Assembly (NCBI RefSeq): GCF_030159855.1
Contig: NZ_BSNG01000001.1
Location: forward strand, 2,046,001 to 2,110,000
From: Devosia yakushimensis
Lineage (GTDB): Bacteria > Pseudomonadota > Alphaproteobacteria > Rhizobiales > Devosiaceae
Reading direction: 5' to 3'
Length of the DNA: 64,000 bases
Part shown: positions 43,284 through 51,485 of the stretch, one piece after another
Layout: every line of letters begins with the position of its first letter
Position numbering within the stretch: position 1 is the first letter of the stretch
Position numbers and translations under genes: made by a program
Notes under the pieces: model-generated
The model's database searches: none
What the model saw: only the letters and a program-made list of their open reading frames with translations
Told to the model about the DNA's origin: nothing

Positions 43284-44081
43284 CTAGCCCTCCATCGCCT
43301 TGCGCAGCGCCAGCGAGATTTCCCCGCAGATTTCGGCAAACCGGCTGGTGTAACGCAGCTCGGGCCCGCGCGGCTCGGGGAAGGCAATGTCGAAGCTGGC
43401 GACGATATGGCCGGGACGCCGGGACATGACCACGACCCGGCTGGAGAGATAGACCGCCTCCGGAATGGAATGGGTGACGAAGAGGCCGGTGAATTGCTGC
43501 CTGATATAGAGCGCGATCAATTCGTCATTGAGCCGCTCGCGGGTGATTTCGTCGAGCGCGCCGAAGGGTTCGTCGAACAGGAAGACCGCGGGGTTGAGCG
43601 CGAGCGAGCGGGCCAGCGAAGCGCGCATCTTCATGCCGCCGGACAGGCGGCGCGGATAGTGGTTTTCAAAGCCGGTGAGGCCCACCAGTTCGATCTGTTC
43701 CTGCGCAATACGGCGGCGCTCGGCGGGATCGAACCCGCGCAATTCCATCAGCAGTTCGACATTGGGCAGAACCTTGCGCCATGGCAGGAGCGTTGCATCC
43801 TGGAAGGTGTAGCCGAGGCTGTCGCGGTCGACCCAGATATCGCCCGCGGTCTGGGTTTCAAGGCCCGCGGCGAGCCTCAGCAAGGTCGATTTACCGCAGC
43901 CGGAGGGGCCGACAAGCGAGACGAATTCGCCCGGCCTGATCGCCAGATCGACCCGGTCCAGCGCCTGGGTTCCATCGGGAAAGACCATGGAGACGCCCTC
44001 GAACAGCAGGGCAATATCGTCCGGCCGCCGGCCATTGGCTGGCGCCATGTCCTTTGCAATTTGGGCCGGGGAATCGCTCAT
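43284..44081 (-). CDS. ABC transporter ATP-binding protein (SsuB/TauB-like)
   Basis: Starting at ATG 44081 this is a 265-residue ATPase with Walker A VGPSGCGKSTLLRLAAGL, Q-loop LGYTFQDATLLPW, signature RRLSGGMKMRASLARSLALN and Walker B AVFLFDEPFGALDE, then the H-loop TGLFVTHSIPEA. It is the first gene of the operon that continues with the permease, the binding protein and folD. The frame extends upstream to 44147. The 250-bp gap to the divergent DUF1045 gene contains a PhnF-like operator. Confidence 0.9.
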   Translation of the reverse strand: MSDSPAQIAKDMAPANGRRPDDIALLFEGVSMVFPDGTQALDRVDLAIRPGEFVSLVGPSGCGKSTLLRLAAGLETQTAGDIWVDRDSLGYTFQDATLLPWRKVLPNVELLMELRGFDPAERRRIAQEQIELVGLTGFENHYPRRLSGGMKMRASLARSLALNPAVFLFDEPFGALDEITRERLNDELIALYIRQQFTGLFVTHSIPEAVYLSSRVVVMSRRPGHIVASFDIAFPEPRGPELRYTSRFAEICGEISLALRKAMEG

Positions 44082-44258
44082 CGTCAGAACTTCAGCATTG
44101 GGCACGCATCCTTGCGGTGTGATGGCACAAAGCGCGCGATAGCGCACCTTGTCTTTGCGTGGCAGGGCCGCGGCGGCGGATGCGTATCATTCCTGCGTGA
44201 TCAACGGGTACCAATCATGGTCAATGCCGGTTTTCCGGCGATTTCTCCCCAAAAGAAC

Positions 44259-44278
44259 TTGTGCACTAAACTAGACAT
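44259..44278 (+). promoter_or_regulatory. Candidate second PhnF operator
   Basis: TTGTGCACTAAACTAGACAT matches the reverse complement of the phnF-phnG inverted repeat (47665-47684) at 15 of 20 positions, including the run AAACTAGACA. It lies 55 bp upstream of the DUF1045 start, suggesting that PhnF also controls the DUF1045-phnM-phnN unit, and possibly the divergent transporter operon. Confidence 0.6.
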
Positions 44279-44281
44279 TTG

Positions 44282-44302
44282 CTGAACTGTCACAGAGTTC
44301 AG
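44282..44302. other. Inverted repeat in the DUF1045 leader
   Basis: CTGAACT, loop GTCACAG, AGTTCAG is a perfect seven-base stem just after the candidate operator and 31 bp before the start codon. It may be a leader hairpin or a second regulator site. Confidence 0.4.
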
Positions 44303-44332
44303 GTAACCCATCGGTGTCACTATGGGCCCACC

Positions 44333-45037
44333 ATGCGTTGTGCGATCTATTTTATCCCTCCGGCCGATGATCCGCTGCAGATTGCCGCGGCGCAATGGCT
44401 TCGGCGCGACCCCTATACGGGTGCGCGCGTCAGCTGGCCGGTGGAAGGATTGGTGGAAACCGACCATGCCTTCCTGACTGCTGTGCCGCGCCGCTTTGGT
44501 TTTCACGGCACGCTGAAAGCCCCGTTCCGCCTCTCGCCCGATTATGAAATCGGCGAGTTGCAGTCCGCGCTCGACCGGTTCTGCCGGCGCATTCCCTCGG
44601 TCACCATTCCGGCCATGCGGATCGTGCCGATCCAGAATGCCTTCGCGCTGGTGCCCGAAGTGCCGCTGCCCGAACTCAATGATCTCGCCGCCGATTTCGT
44701 CACCGCCTTCGATATCTATCGCAGCCCGATGACCGATCTCGATCTGGCGCGGGGCGATATCGGGCGCTTCAACGGGCAGCAATTCGACAATCTGCGCAAT
44801 TGGGGCCATCCCAATGTGTTCGACCAGTTCCGCTTCCATATGACGCTCACCGGCCCCATCGATGAGATGGAACGTGATCACGTCGCGCTGGTATTGCGCC
44901 GCCATTTCGGCGACCTTGCCAATGCGCCGCTGCATATCGGGCAAGTCGCCCTCTTCGTGGAGCCGGAGCCCAATGCTCCGTTCTTCGTCCATTCCTGCCA
45001 CCAGTTCACCCCGCAACGCCGACGCAAGATTGCTTGA
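44333..45037 (+). CDS. DUF1045 phosphonate metabolism protein (2H phosphodiesterase fold)
   Basis: The 234-residue protein belongs to the DUF1045/'phosphonate operon protein' family found beside phnM and phnN. It has two His motifs of the 2H superfamily: RFGFHGTLKAPFRL near residue 54 and FRFHMTLTGPI near 166, so it may hydrolyse a cyclic phosphodiester, such as the cyclic ribose phosphate that PhnP opens in E. coli; that role is inference. ATG 44333 starts RCAIYFIPPADDPL, the family opening. It lies 3 bp before phnM. Confidence 0.88.
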   Translation: MRCAIYFIPPADDPLQIAAAQWLRRDPYTGARVSWPVEGLVETDHAFLTAVPRRFGFHGTLKAPFRLSPDYEIGELQSALDRFCRRIPSVTIPAMRIVPIQNAFALVPEVPLPELNDLAADFVTAFDIYRSPMTDLDLARGDIGRFNGQQFDNLRNWGHPNVFDQFRFHMTLTGPIDEMERDHVALVLRRHFGDLANAPLHIGQVALFVEPEPNAPFFVHSCHQFTPQRRRKIA

Positions 45038-45040
45038 TCA

Positions 45041-46189
45041 ATGACTATGAATTCCACTGCCGAAACCGTTCTCACCAATGCCAGGATCGTCCTGGCCGAC
45101 GAGGTCATCCAGGGCGCGATCCTGCTGCGCGACGGCGTCATTGCCGATATCAGCCCGGCTTCGGCGCATGGCGAGGATATGGATGGGGACCACATCATCC
45201 CCGGCCTTGTGGAACTCCATACCGATCATCTCGAGAACCATTATGCGCCGCGCCCCAAGGTGCGGTGGAACGCCATTGCCGCCGTGCAGGCGCATGACGC
45301 GCAGGTTGCCGCCTCCGGCATCACCACGGTCTTTGATGCCCTGCGCGTCGGCACCGACGAGCAGGCCGATATGGGTGACACCGAAATGCTGGTGCTGGCC
45401 GAGGCCATCGCCGCCGGCAAGGCATCGGACCGGCTGCGTGCCGACCACTTCATTCACCTGCGCTGCGAGGTTTCGGCGCCCGATTGCCTCGATGGCTTCC
45501 AGCGGCTGCAGAGCCATCCGCTGGTGCGGCTGGCCTCGCTGATGGATCACGCACCGGGGCAACGGCAATTCGCCAATCTCGATGCCTATCGGGTTTACTA
45601 CCAAGGCAAGCTCAAGATGAGCGATCAGGCGCTGGCCGACTTTTCGGCACGCCGCATTCGCGATTCCGAAATGCATGCCGGGCCGCATCGTGCGGCTATC
45701 TCGCAGTTCTGCCAGGCCAATGGTATTGTGCTGGCCAGCCATGACGACGCCACGCTCGGCCATGTCGACGAAGCCATTGCGCAGGGCATCGATGTCGCCG
45801 AATTTCCCACTACGGTCGAAGCCGCCCGCGCCTCGCACCAGGCGGGCATGGCGGTGCTGATGGGCGCGCCCAATGTGGTGCGTGGTTCCTCGCATTCGGG
45901 CAATGTTTCGGCGCGCGAGCTGGCCGAAGCGGGCCTGCTCGACATTTTGTCGTCCGACTACATTCCGTTCAGCCTGTTGCAGGCCGCCTTCTCGCTGGGC
46001 GACAGCGTCGACGCCATCACCCTGCCCCATGCCGTGCGGCTGGTGTCCAAGCATCCGGCGGAAGCGGCAAGCCTGCATGACCGGGGCGAGATTGCCCAGG
46101 GCAAGCGGGCCGATCTGGTGCGCGTGCGCGTGCAGGATGGCGTTCCCATCGTGCGCACGGTGTGGCGCGAAGGAAACCGCGTCATATGA
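45041..46189 (+). CDS. phnM: Alpha-D-ribose 1-methylphosphonate 5-triphosphate diphosphatase
   Basis: PhnM removes pyrophosphate from the ribose-methylphosphonate triphosphate made by PhnGHIL. It is an amidohydrolase-fold metalloenzyme: the metal-binding motif is GLVELHTDHLENHYAPRP near residue 54, with further ligands in MDHAPGQRQF, ASHDDATLGHV and SDYIPFS near 310. Length 382 is normal. The stop overlaps phnN as ATGA. It sits with DUF1045 and phnN, apart from the phnG-L operon, an order usual in Hyphomicrobiales. Confidence 0.95.
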   Translation: MTMNSTAETVLTNARIVLADEVIQGAILLRDGVIADISPASAHGEDMDGDHIIPGLVELHTDHLENHYAPRPKVRWNAIAAVQAHDAQVAASGITTVFDALRVGTDEQADMGDTEMLVLAEAIAAGKASDRLRADHFIHLRCEVSAPDCLDGFQRLQSHPLVRLASLMDHAPGQRQFANLDAYRVYYQGKLKMSDQALADFSARRIRDSEMHAGPHRAAISQFCQANGIVLASHDDATLGHVDEAIAQGIDVAEFPTTVEAARASHQAGMAVLMGAPNVVRGSSHSGNVSARELAEAGLLDILSSDYIPFSLLQAAFSLGDSVDAITLPHAVRLVSKHPAEAASLHDRGEIAQGKRADLVRVRVQDGVPIVRTVWREGNRVI

Positions 46190-46764
46190 CCTCGGACGCT
46201 TCTGGTAGCGGCGCCTTCGTCGCCGTCGTCGGCCCCAGCGGGTCGGGCAAGGATTCGCTGATCGAATTTGCGCGCCAGCGGCTTGCCGAAAGCGGCGAGT
46301 TCACCTTTGTCCGCCGCGTCGTCACCCGCCCGGCCGACCGCGCGGCAGAGGATCATGACAGCCTGAGCGAGCAGCAATTCGAAGCGCTCGCTCAGGCCGG
46401 CGGACTGGCCCTGCATTGGCATGCCCATGGCCTGCGCTATGGCCTGCCCCGCGCCATTGATGAGGATATTGCGGCCGGACGCGTCGTCATTGCCAATGTG
46501 TCCCGCCAGGTGATCGGGGAGGCAGTGGCCCGCTATCGGCGGGTGATGGTAGCGACCATCTCGGCCACGCCCGATATCATCGCCCGGCGCCTGGCCGCGC
46601 GCGGCCGCGAGGACGGGCAGGCCATCCGCCAGCGCCTGGCCCGCCAGGTCGATGCCGCCCATCCCGATGTCGAAAGCTGGCAGATCGACAATTCCGGCCC
46701 CCTGCAGGACGCCGGCGAGCGATTTGTCGGCCTGCTTCGGCAAGCCCTGGTGGAGCGGGTCTAA
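46186..46764 (+). CDS. phnN: Ribose 1,5-bisphosphate phosphokinase
   Basis: PhnN phosphorylates ribose 1,5-bisphosphate to PRPP, the last step of the C-P lyase pathway. It is a guanylate-kinase-like P-loop protein with Walker A VVGPSGSGKDSLI near residue 13 and the RRVVTRPADRAAEDHDSL substrate region near 44. Length 192 is normal. ATG 46186 overlaps the phnM stop; an in-frame upstream ATG at 46162 lies inside phnM. A family B palindrome follows directly. Confidence 0.94.
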   Translation: MTSDASGSGAFVAVVGPSGSGKDSLIEFARQRLAESGEFTFVRRVVTRPADRAAEDHDSLSEQQFEALAQAGGLALHWHAHGLRYGLPRAIDEDIAAGRVVIANVSRQVIGEAVARYRRVMVATISATPDIIARRLAARGREDGQAIRQRLARQVDAAHPDVESWQIDNSGPLQDAGERFVGLLRQALVERV

Positions 46765-46766
46765 AC

Positions 46767-46860
46767 CACAACGTCATTCCCGCGCAGGCGGGAATCCATT
46801 CTTTCTCTTCCGTCACAGTTTGAAGAGTGGATTCCCGCCTGCGCGGGAATGACGTCGTGG
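46767..46860. repeat. Dispersed repeat family B, copy 2
   Basis: CCACAACGTCATTCCCGCGC and its mirror GCGCGGGAATGACGTCGTGG frame ATCCATTCT / AGAGTGGAT inner arms. It lies between convergent phnN and phnF, where it may act as a bidirectional terminator. It is the most symmetrical copy in the window. Confidence 0.85.
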
Positions 46861-46882
46861 ATATGGACGGGTTTGCCTAGAC

Positions 46883-47620
46883 CTAAACCACCAGCTCCAT
46901 CAAATCCGCCGGGAAGCGGGTCAGCGCGTAAAGCAGCGGCTTTCCGGCGAGGTCGGTATCGACGGCTTCCGACACCAGCAGGATGGCGCCGGGAGCCAGT
47001 TTCAGCGCCGCGGTTTCGTCGGCATCGGCGTGGCGGGCCGATATGCGCGTGCTGGCGCGGGCATAGTCGGCTATGCCGTAGCTGGCCAGAACCTTGGTGA
47101 CCGAGGGCGTTTCGGCAAAGCGCGTGGCGAAATCGGGAAAGGCCGCATAGCCCAGCCAGAGGGTGGCGCGGGACATTGGCCGGTCGTCCGCCAATGCCAC
47201 CGTCTCGATGCGCGTCACCTTGCTGCCGGCCCGCAGGCCCAATGCCGATGCGACATTGGCGGCCGCGTTTTCGAGCCGCGACGACAGCATGATGCGGGAG
47301 ATCGTATTGGCCTGCCCGGCAAGGTTCTCCGAAAAGCGGGTGCGCTTGCCGATGCGATAGCTGACGCGCCGGGCCCGGTCGACAAAGCTGCCCCTGCCCT
47401 GTTCGGTGCGGATGACGCCTTCGGCCTGCAGAGCCGCGAGCGCCCGGCGGACGGTGTGCCTATTGGCCGAAAAGCGCTCGGCCAGTTCGGTCTCCCCGGG
47501 AAGCCTTTCCCCCGGCAGGCGCTTGCCGCCAACGATGTCGAGCCGGATGGCGTCGGCAATGCGCCGCCAGAGCGCAACACCGCTGAGATGGGAATCGGAA
47601 GCGGACATGATTTTTGTCAT
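46883..47620 (-). CDS. phnF: Phosphonate metabolism transcriptional regulator PhnF (GntR/HutC)
   Basis: The 245-residue protein has an N-terminal GntR winged helix (LPGETELAERFSANRHTVRRALAAL near residues 38-62) and a C-terminal UTRA ligand domain (RISARHADADETAALKLA, ending PADLMELVV). PhnF proteins repress phn genes when phosphate or phosphonate is not limiting. It is divergent from phnG across 76 bp that contain a perfect inverted repeat. ATG 47620 is used; ATG 47608 is also possible. Neither has a clear Shine-Dalgarno. Confidence 0.92.
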   Translation of the reverse strand: MTKIMSASDSHLSGVALWRRIADAIRLDIVGGKRLPGERLPGETELAERFSANRHTVRRALAALQAEGVIRTEQGRGSFVDRARRVSYRIGKRTRFSENLAGQANTISRIMLSSRLENAAANVASALGLRAGSKVTRIETVALADDRPMSRATLWLGYAAFPDFATRFAETPSVTKVLASYGIADYARASTRISARHADADETAALKLAPGAILLVSEAVDTDLAGKPLLYALTRFPADLMELVV

Positions 47621-47664
47621 TGCAAATTCACACGGGGCGCCTAAGACCGGAATCAGGTTCTATG

Positions 47665-47684
47665 TTGTCTAGTTTATTAGACAA
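47665..47684. promoter_or_regulatory. Putative PhnF operator
   Basis: TTGTCTA-GTTTAT-TAGACAA is a perfect 7-bp inverted repeat with a 6-base spacer. HutC-type GntR regulators bind palindromes of this TCTA/TAGA form. It lies 12 bp upstream of the phnG start and 44 bp from phnF, so it can control both directions. Confidence 0.75.
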
Positions 47685-47696
47685 GTTGAGGCAAGC

Positions 47697-48137
47697 ATGA
47701 TGACGACAGAAGCAAGGCGGTTGGCATTGAATGCCCTGGCCGCGGCAGAGGGTGCGGCCCTGGCACAGCGCTGGACGGACTGGACCGGCAAGCCCGATTT
47801 CCGGGCCGTGCGCGGGCCCGAGACCGGGCTTGTCATGGTGCGCGGCCGCGCCGGCGGCGGTGGCGCTCCGTTCAATCTGGGCGAGGCGACCGTGAGCCGC
47901 GCGACTATCCGCCTCGAAAGCGGGGAAGTGGGGCACGGCTATTGCTTGGGTCGCGATCTCGAAAAGGCCCGGCTGATTGCGGTGTTCGATGCGCTGTTCC
48001 AGCGGGAACCCGAGCGCGTGGAAGCCGATGTGCTGGCTCCCCTGCGGACCAATGCCAGCCAGAACGACCAGCAGCGCCGCGAGGAGTCGGCTGCAACCAA
48101 GGTCGACTTCTTCACCATGGTACGAGGGGACGTCTGA
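47697..48137 (+). CDS. phnG: C-P lyase subunit PhnG
   Basis: PhnG is a core subunit of the PhnGHIJ complex, which attaches methylphosphonate to ribose from ATP. The 146-residue protein has the conserved central GGGGAPFNLGEATVSRATIRL and GHGYCLGRDLEKARLIAVFDAL segments. GAGG lies six bases upstream of ATG 47697; a second ATG follows directly. Its stop overlaps the phnH start as TGATG. It begins the phnGHIJKL operon under the PhnF operator. Confidence 0.94.
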   Translation: MMTTEARRLALNALAAAEGAALAQRWTDWTGKPDFRAVRGPETGLVMVRGRAGGGGAPFNLGEATVSRATIRLESGEVGHGYCLGRDLEKARLIAVFDALFQREPERVEADVLAPLRTNASQNDQQRREESAATKVDFFTMVRGDV

Positions 48138-48736
48138 TGGACAATCTGGTGCTCGATGGCGGCTTTGCCGATCCGGTGATGCAGGCCCAGCAGGGCTTTC
48201 GCGCCATGATGAATGCCCTGGCCAATCCGGGAACAGTGCAGGACCTGGCGCTGGGCCTCACCCCGCCGGCCCCGCTCTCTCCCGAGCTGGCGGCCGTGCT
48301 GCTGACCTTGTGCGATCACGATACTGCCGTGTGGCTCGACGGTGCATTGGCGAGCGAAGCGGTAACGAACTGGCTACGCTTCCATATCGGTTCGCCCCTC
48401 ACCACAGCGCCCGGCGAGGCCGCCTTTGCCGCGCTGGGCCAAGGCGCTGCGCTGCAGTTGAACGCCTTTTCGCTGGGCACCGACCTTTACCCCGATCGCT
48501 CGACGACGCTGGCCGTGGCGCTGGAAGCCCTGAGCGGGGGAGAAACGCTGGTGCTGAAGGGCCCGGGGATCGAGCATAGCATCGAGATTTCGCCCGTCGG
48601 CCTGCCCGAAGACTTCCTGCAGCAATGGGCCGAAAACGGCGCGCTGTTTCCGCGCGGCGTGGACCTGCTGCTGGTGGCAGGTGGCGCCGTGATCGGCCTG
48701 CCGCGGACAACCCGGATTTCGAGAAAGGACGCCTAG
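48137..48736 (+). CDS. phnH: C-P lyase subunit PhnH
   Basis: PhnH is a core C-P lyase subunit. The 199-residue protein has the conserved GGFADPVMQAQQGFRAMMNALANPG opening near residues 7-31 and LCDHDTAVWLD near 61. The C-terminal GVDLLLVAGGAVIGLPRTTRI is typical. ATG 48137 overlaps the phnG stop; a longer in-frame extension to 47942 lies inside phnG and is not used. Confidence 0.94.
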   Translation: MDNLVLDGGFADPVMQAQQGFRAMMNALANPGTVQDLALGLTPPAPLSPELAAVLLTLCDHDTAVWLDGALASEAVTNWLRFHIGSPLTTAPGEAAFAALGQGAALQLNAFSLGTDLYPDRSTTLAVALEALSGGETLVLKGPGIEHSIEISPVGLPEDFLQQWAENGALFPRGVDLLLVAGGAVIGLPRTTRISRKDA

Positions 48737-48737
48737 A

Positions 48738-49832
48738 ATGTATGTGGCCGTAAAGGGCGGTGAAGCCGCCATTGCCAATGCCCAAGCCTTGCTGGCCGAC
48801 CGCCGCCGGGGCGACCGGCAGGTTCCGGCGCTGGGTCTCGAACAGATCATCCAGCAGCTTGGTCTCGCCGTCGACCGCTGTATGGCTGAGGGCTCGCTCT
48901 ATGACCGCGAATTGGCGGCGCTGGCCATCGTCCAGTCGCGGGGCGACCTGATCGAAGCGATCTTCCTGGTGCGCGCCTATCGCACCACCCTGCCCCGCTT
49001 CGGTTATTCGGTGCCGATCGATACCGGCAATATGCTCATCGAACGCCGCATTTCCGCGACGTTCAAAGATTTGCCGGGCGGGCAGATGCTGGGCCCGACC
49101 TTTGACTATACCCATCGCCTGCTCGATCCGGCCGTGGCCGAAGGCAGCGATGTCGCTGCGCCTATGCGGCGGCCTGCCGAGCCGGAAAAAGCGCCGCGCG
49201 TTACCGACCTGCTGGCCCATGAAGGGCTGATCGAGCCCGATTTCGGCGCCGATGGCGAAACCGAAGCCGGCGAGGTTGGCGACCTGACGCGCGAGCCGCT
49301 GCAATATCCGCTCAATCGCGACCTGCGGCTGCAGGCCCTGGCGCGCGGCGATGAAGGGTTCCTGCTTTCGCTGGCCTATTCGACGCAGCGCGGTTACGCG
49401 GGCACCCACCCCTTTGTCGGGGAAATCCGCCTCGGCGAGGTCGAGGTGGAGTTCGACATTCCCGAACTCGGCTTCGCCGTCAGCCTGGGACGCATCCGGG
49501 TGACCGAATGCCAGATGGTCAACCAGTTCAAGGGCTCGGCCAAGGTGCCGCCGCAGTTCACCCGCGGCTATGGCCTGGTCTTCGGCCAGTCCGAACGTAA
49601 GGCCATGTCGATGTCGCTCTGCGACCGGGCCCTGCGCGCCCGTGAATTCGGCCAGGATGTGGTGGCTCCCGCCCAGGACGAGGAATTCGTCATCGCCCAT
49701 TCCGACAATGTGCAGGCGACCGGTTTCGTCGAACATCTCAAGCTCCCCCATTACGTGGATTTCCAGGCGGAGCTGGGCCTGCTGCGAGGCATGCGGGCCG
49801 AACATGATGCACAGAAGGAGGCGGCGGAATGA
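48738..49832 (+). CDS. phnI: C-P lyase subunit PhnI
   Basis: PhnI is the nucleosidase-like subunit that works with PhnG, H and L to swap adenine for phosphonate at ribose C1. The 364-residue protein opens MYVAVKGGEAAIANAQALL and keeps RGDLIEAIFLVRAYRTTLPR near 73, RRISATFKDLPGGQ near 97 and EFGQDVVAPAQDEEFVIAHSD near 305. It starts one base after the phnH stop and ends in an ATGA overlap with phnJ. Confidence 0.95.
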   Translation: MYVAVKGGEAAIANAQALLADRRRGDRQVPALGLEQIIQQLGLAVDRCMAEGSLYDRELAALAIVQSRGDLIEAIFLVRAYRTTLPRFGYSVPIDTGNMLIERRISATFKDLPGGQMLGPTFDYTHRLLDPAVAEGSDVAAPMRRPAEPEKAPRVTDLLAHEGLIEPDFGADGETEAGEVGDLTREPLQYPLNRDLRLQALARGDEGFLLSLAYSTQRGYAGTHPFVGEIRLGEVEVEFDIPELGFAVSLGRIRVTECQMVNQFKGSAKVPPQFTRGYGLVFGQSERKAMSMSLCDRALRAREFGQDVVAPAQDEEFVIAHSDNVQATGFVEHLKLPHYVDFQAELGLLRGMRAEHDAQKEAAE

Positions 49833-50710
49833 GCCTGATCCCGAGCTACAATTTTGCCTATCTGGACGAACAGACCAAGCGGATGATCCGGCGGTCCATC
49901 CTCAAGGCCATCGCCATTCCGGGCTACCAGGTGCCTTTCGCCAGCCGCGAAATGCCCATGCCCTATGGCTGGGGCACCGGTGGCGTCCAGGTCACGGCTT
50001 CGGTGATCGGTCCCGACGATGTGCTCAAGGTGATCGACCAAGGCGCCGACGACACGACCAATGCCGTCTCGATCCGGGCCTTCTTCGCCAAGGTGGCCAA
50101 TGTGGCCACCACGACGCATACGGCCGACGCCACCATCATCCAGACGCGCCACCGCATTCCCGAACGGCCGCTCAAGGCCGGCCAGGTTCTGGTCTATCAG
50201 GTTCCGATCCCCGAGCCATTGCGCTTCCTCGAGCCGCGCGAAACCGAGACGCGCAAGATGCATGCGCTCGAGGAATATGGGCTGATGCATGTGAAGCTCT
50301 ACGAGGACATTTCCCGGCACGGCCGCATCGCCACCACCTTCGCCTATCCGGTCAAGGTCGAGGGGCGCTATGTGATGGACCCCTCCCCCACGCCCAAATT
50401 CGACAATCCCAAGATGAACATGTCGCCGGCACTGCAATTGTTCGGCGCCGGGCGCGAAATGCGCATTTACGCCGTCCCGCCATTTACCGAAGTGGTGAGC
50501 CTCGATTTTGAAGATCACCCCTTCGAAATCCAGCACTTTACCGAGCCCTGCGCGCTATGCGCTGCTACCGGCGTCTACCTCGACGAGGTGATCCTGGATG
50601 ACCATGGCGGGCACATGTTCGTCTGCTCGGACACCGACAATTGCGAAGAGCGCCGCGCGGCAGGACACCGCGGGCATTTGAGCGGCGAAGCGATGGAGGC
50701 AGCGGAATGA
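49829..50710 (+). CDS. phnJ: C-P lyase catalytic subunit PhnJ
   Basis: PhnJ is the radical SAM enzyme that breaks the carbon-phosphorus bond. The four cysteines in CALC, VCSDTDNC fall at residues 241, 244, 266 and 272, the same numbering as the cluster and radical cysteines of E. coli PhnJ. The nearby ADATIIQTRHRIPERPL and KLYEDISRHGRIA are conserved. Length 293 is slightly more than E. coli (281). It overlaps phnI and phnK by ATGA motifs. Confidence 0.97.
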   Translation: MSLIPSYNFAYLDEQTKRMIRRSILKAIAIPGYQVPFASREMPMPYGWGTGGVQVTASVIGPDDVLKVIDQGADDTTNAVSIRAFFAKVANVATTTHTADATIIQTRHRIPERPLKAGQVLVYQVPIPEPLRFLEPRETETRKMHALEEYGLMHVKLYEDISRHGRIATTFAYPVKVEGRYVMDPSPTPKFDNPKMNMSPALQLFGAGREMRIYAVPPFTEVVSLDFEDHPFEIQHFTEPCALCAATGVYLDEVILDDHGGHMFVCSDTDNCEERRAAGHRGHLSGEAMEAAE

Positions 50711-51483
50711 GCGAACAAGCTCTGCTGCGGGTCAAGGACCTCACCAAATATTACGGCACAAGGCTGGGTTGTACCGATGTGTCGTTCGAGCTGTGGCCCG
50801 GCGAAGTGCTGGCCATTGTGGGCGAAAGCGGTTCGGGCAAGACGACCTTGCTCAATTGCCTTTCGACCCATCTGGAGCCCAGCTCCGGCATTGCCGAATA
50901 TCGCATGCGCGACGAGCAATGGCGCAATCTCTATGAGTTGAGCGAGGCCGAGCGGCGTTTCCTGATGCGGACCGATTGGGGTTTTGTCCACCAGAACCCC
51001 GCCGATGGGCTGCGCATGACGGTATCGGCCGGCGCCAATGTGGGCGAACGCCTGATGGCCGTGGGCGACCGGCATTATGGCCACATTCGCGAGACGGCAG
51101 TCGATTGGCTGGGCCGGGTGGAAATCGCCGCCGACCGGATCGATGATCAGCCGCGCTCCTTCTCCGGCGGCATGCGCCAGCGCCTGCAGATCGCCCGGAA
51201 CCTCGTCACGTCGCCGCGCCTGGTCTTCATGGACGAACCGACCGGTGGGCTCGACGTATCGGTGCAGGCGCGCCTGCTCGATCTGCTGCGCGGGCTGGTG
51301 GGGGAACTGGGCCTGGCCGCCATCATCGTCACCCATGACCTCGCCGTGGCCCGGCTGCTGAGCCACCGCATGATGGTGATGAAGGATGGCCGCGTGATCG
51401 AAGCGGGGTTGACCGACCGTGTGCTCGACGATCCGCGCGAGCCTTATACGCAATTGCTCGTGTCGTCGATTTTGCAGGTGTGA
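50707..51483 (+). CDS. phnK: C-P lyase ATP-binding subunit PhnK
   Basis: PhnK is an ABC-type ATPase that binds the C-P lyase core and is needed for activity in vivo. From ATG 50707 (overlapping the phnJ stop) it has 258 residues, with Walker A VGESGSGKTTLL near 38, the phn-specific YRMRDEQWRNLYELSEAERRFLMRT insert near 66-86, signature RSFSGGMRQRLQIARNL and Walker B LVFMDEPTGGLDV. Confidence 0.94.
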   Translation: MSEQALLRVKDLTKYYGTRLGCTDVSFELWPGEVLAIVGESGSGKTTLLNCLSTHLEPSSGIAEYRMRDEQWRNLYELSEAERRFLMRTDWGFVHQNPADGLRMTVSAGANVGERLMAVGDRHYGHIRETAVDWLGRVEIAADRIDDQPRSFSGGMRQRLQIARNLVTSPRLVFMDEPTGGLDVSVQARLLDLLRGLVGELGLAAIIVTHDLAVARLLSHRMMVMKDGRVIEAGLTDRVLDDPREPYTQLLVSSILQV

Positions 51484-51485
51484 TC

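Noticed and set aside
44282..44320. Possible Pho box upstream of the DUF1045 gene
   Set aside because: CTGTCAC-like half sites occur but the second half site at the required spacing does not match; the PhnF-like site is a better explanation.
48399..49805. Long minus-strand open frame opposite phnH and phnI
   Set aside because: It is a mirror of well-identified phn genes, with no recognisable domain.
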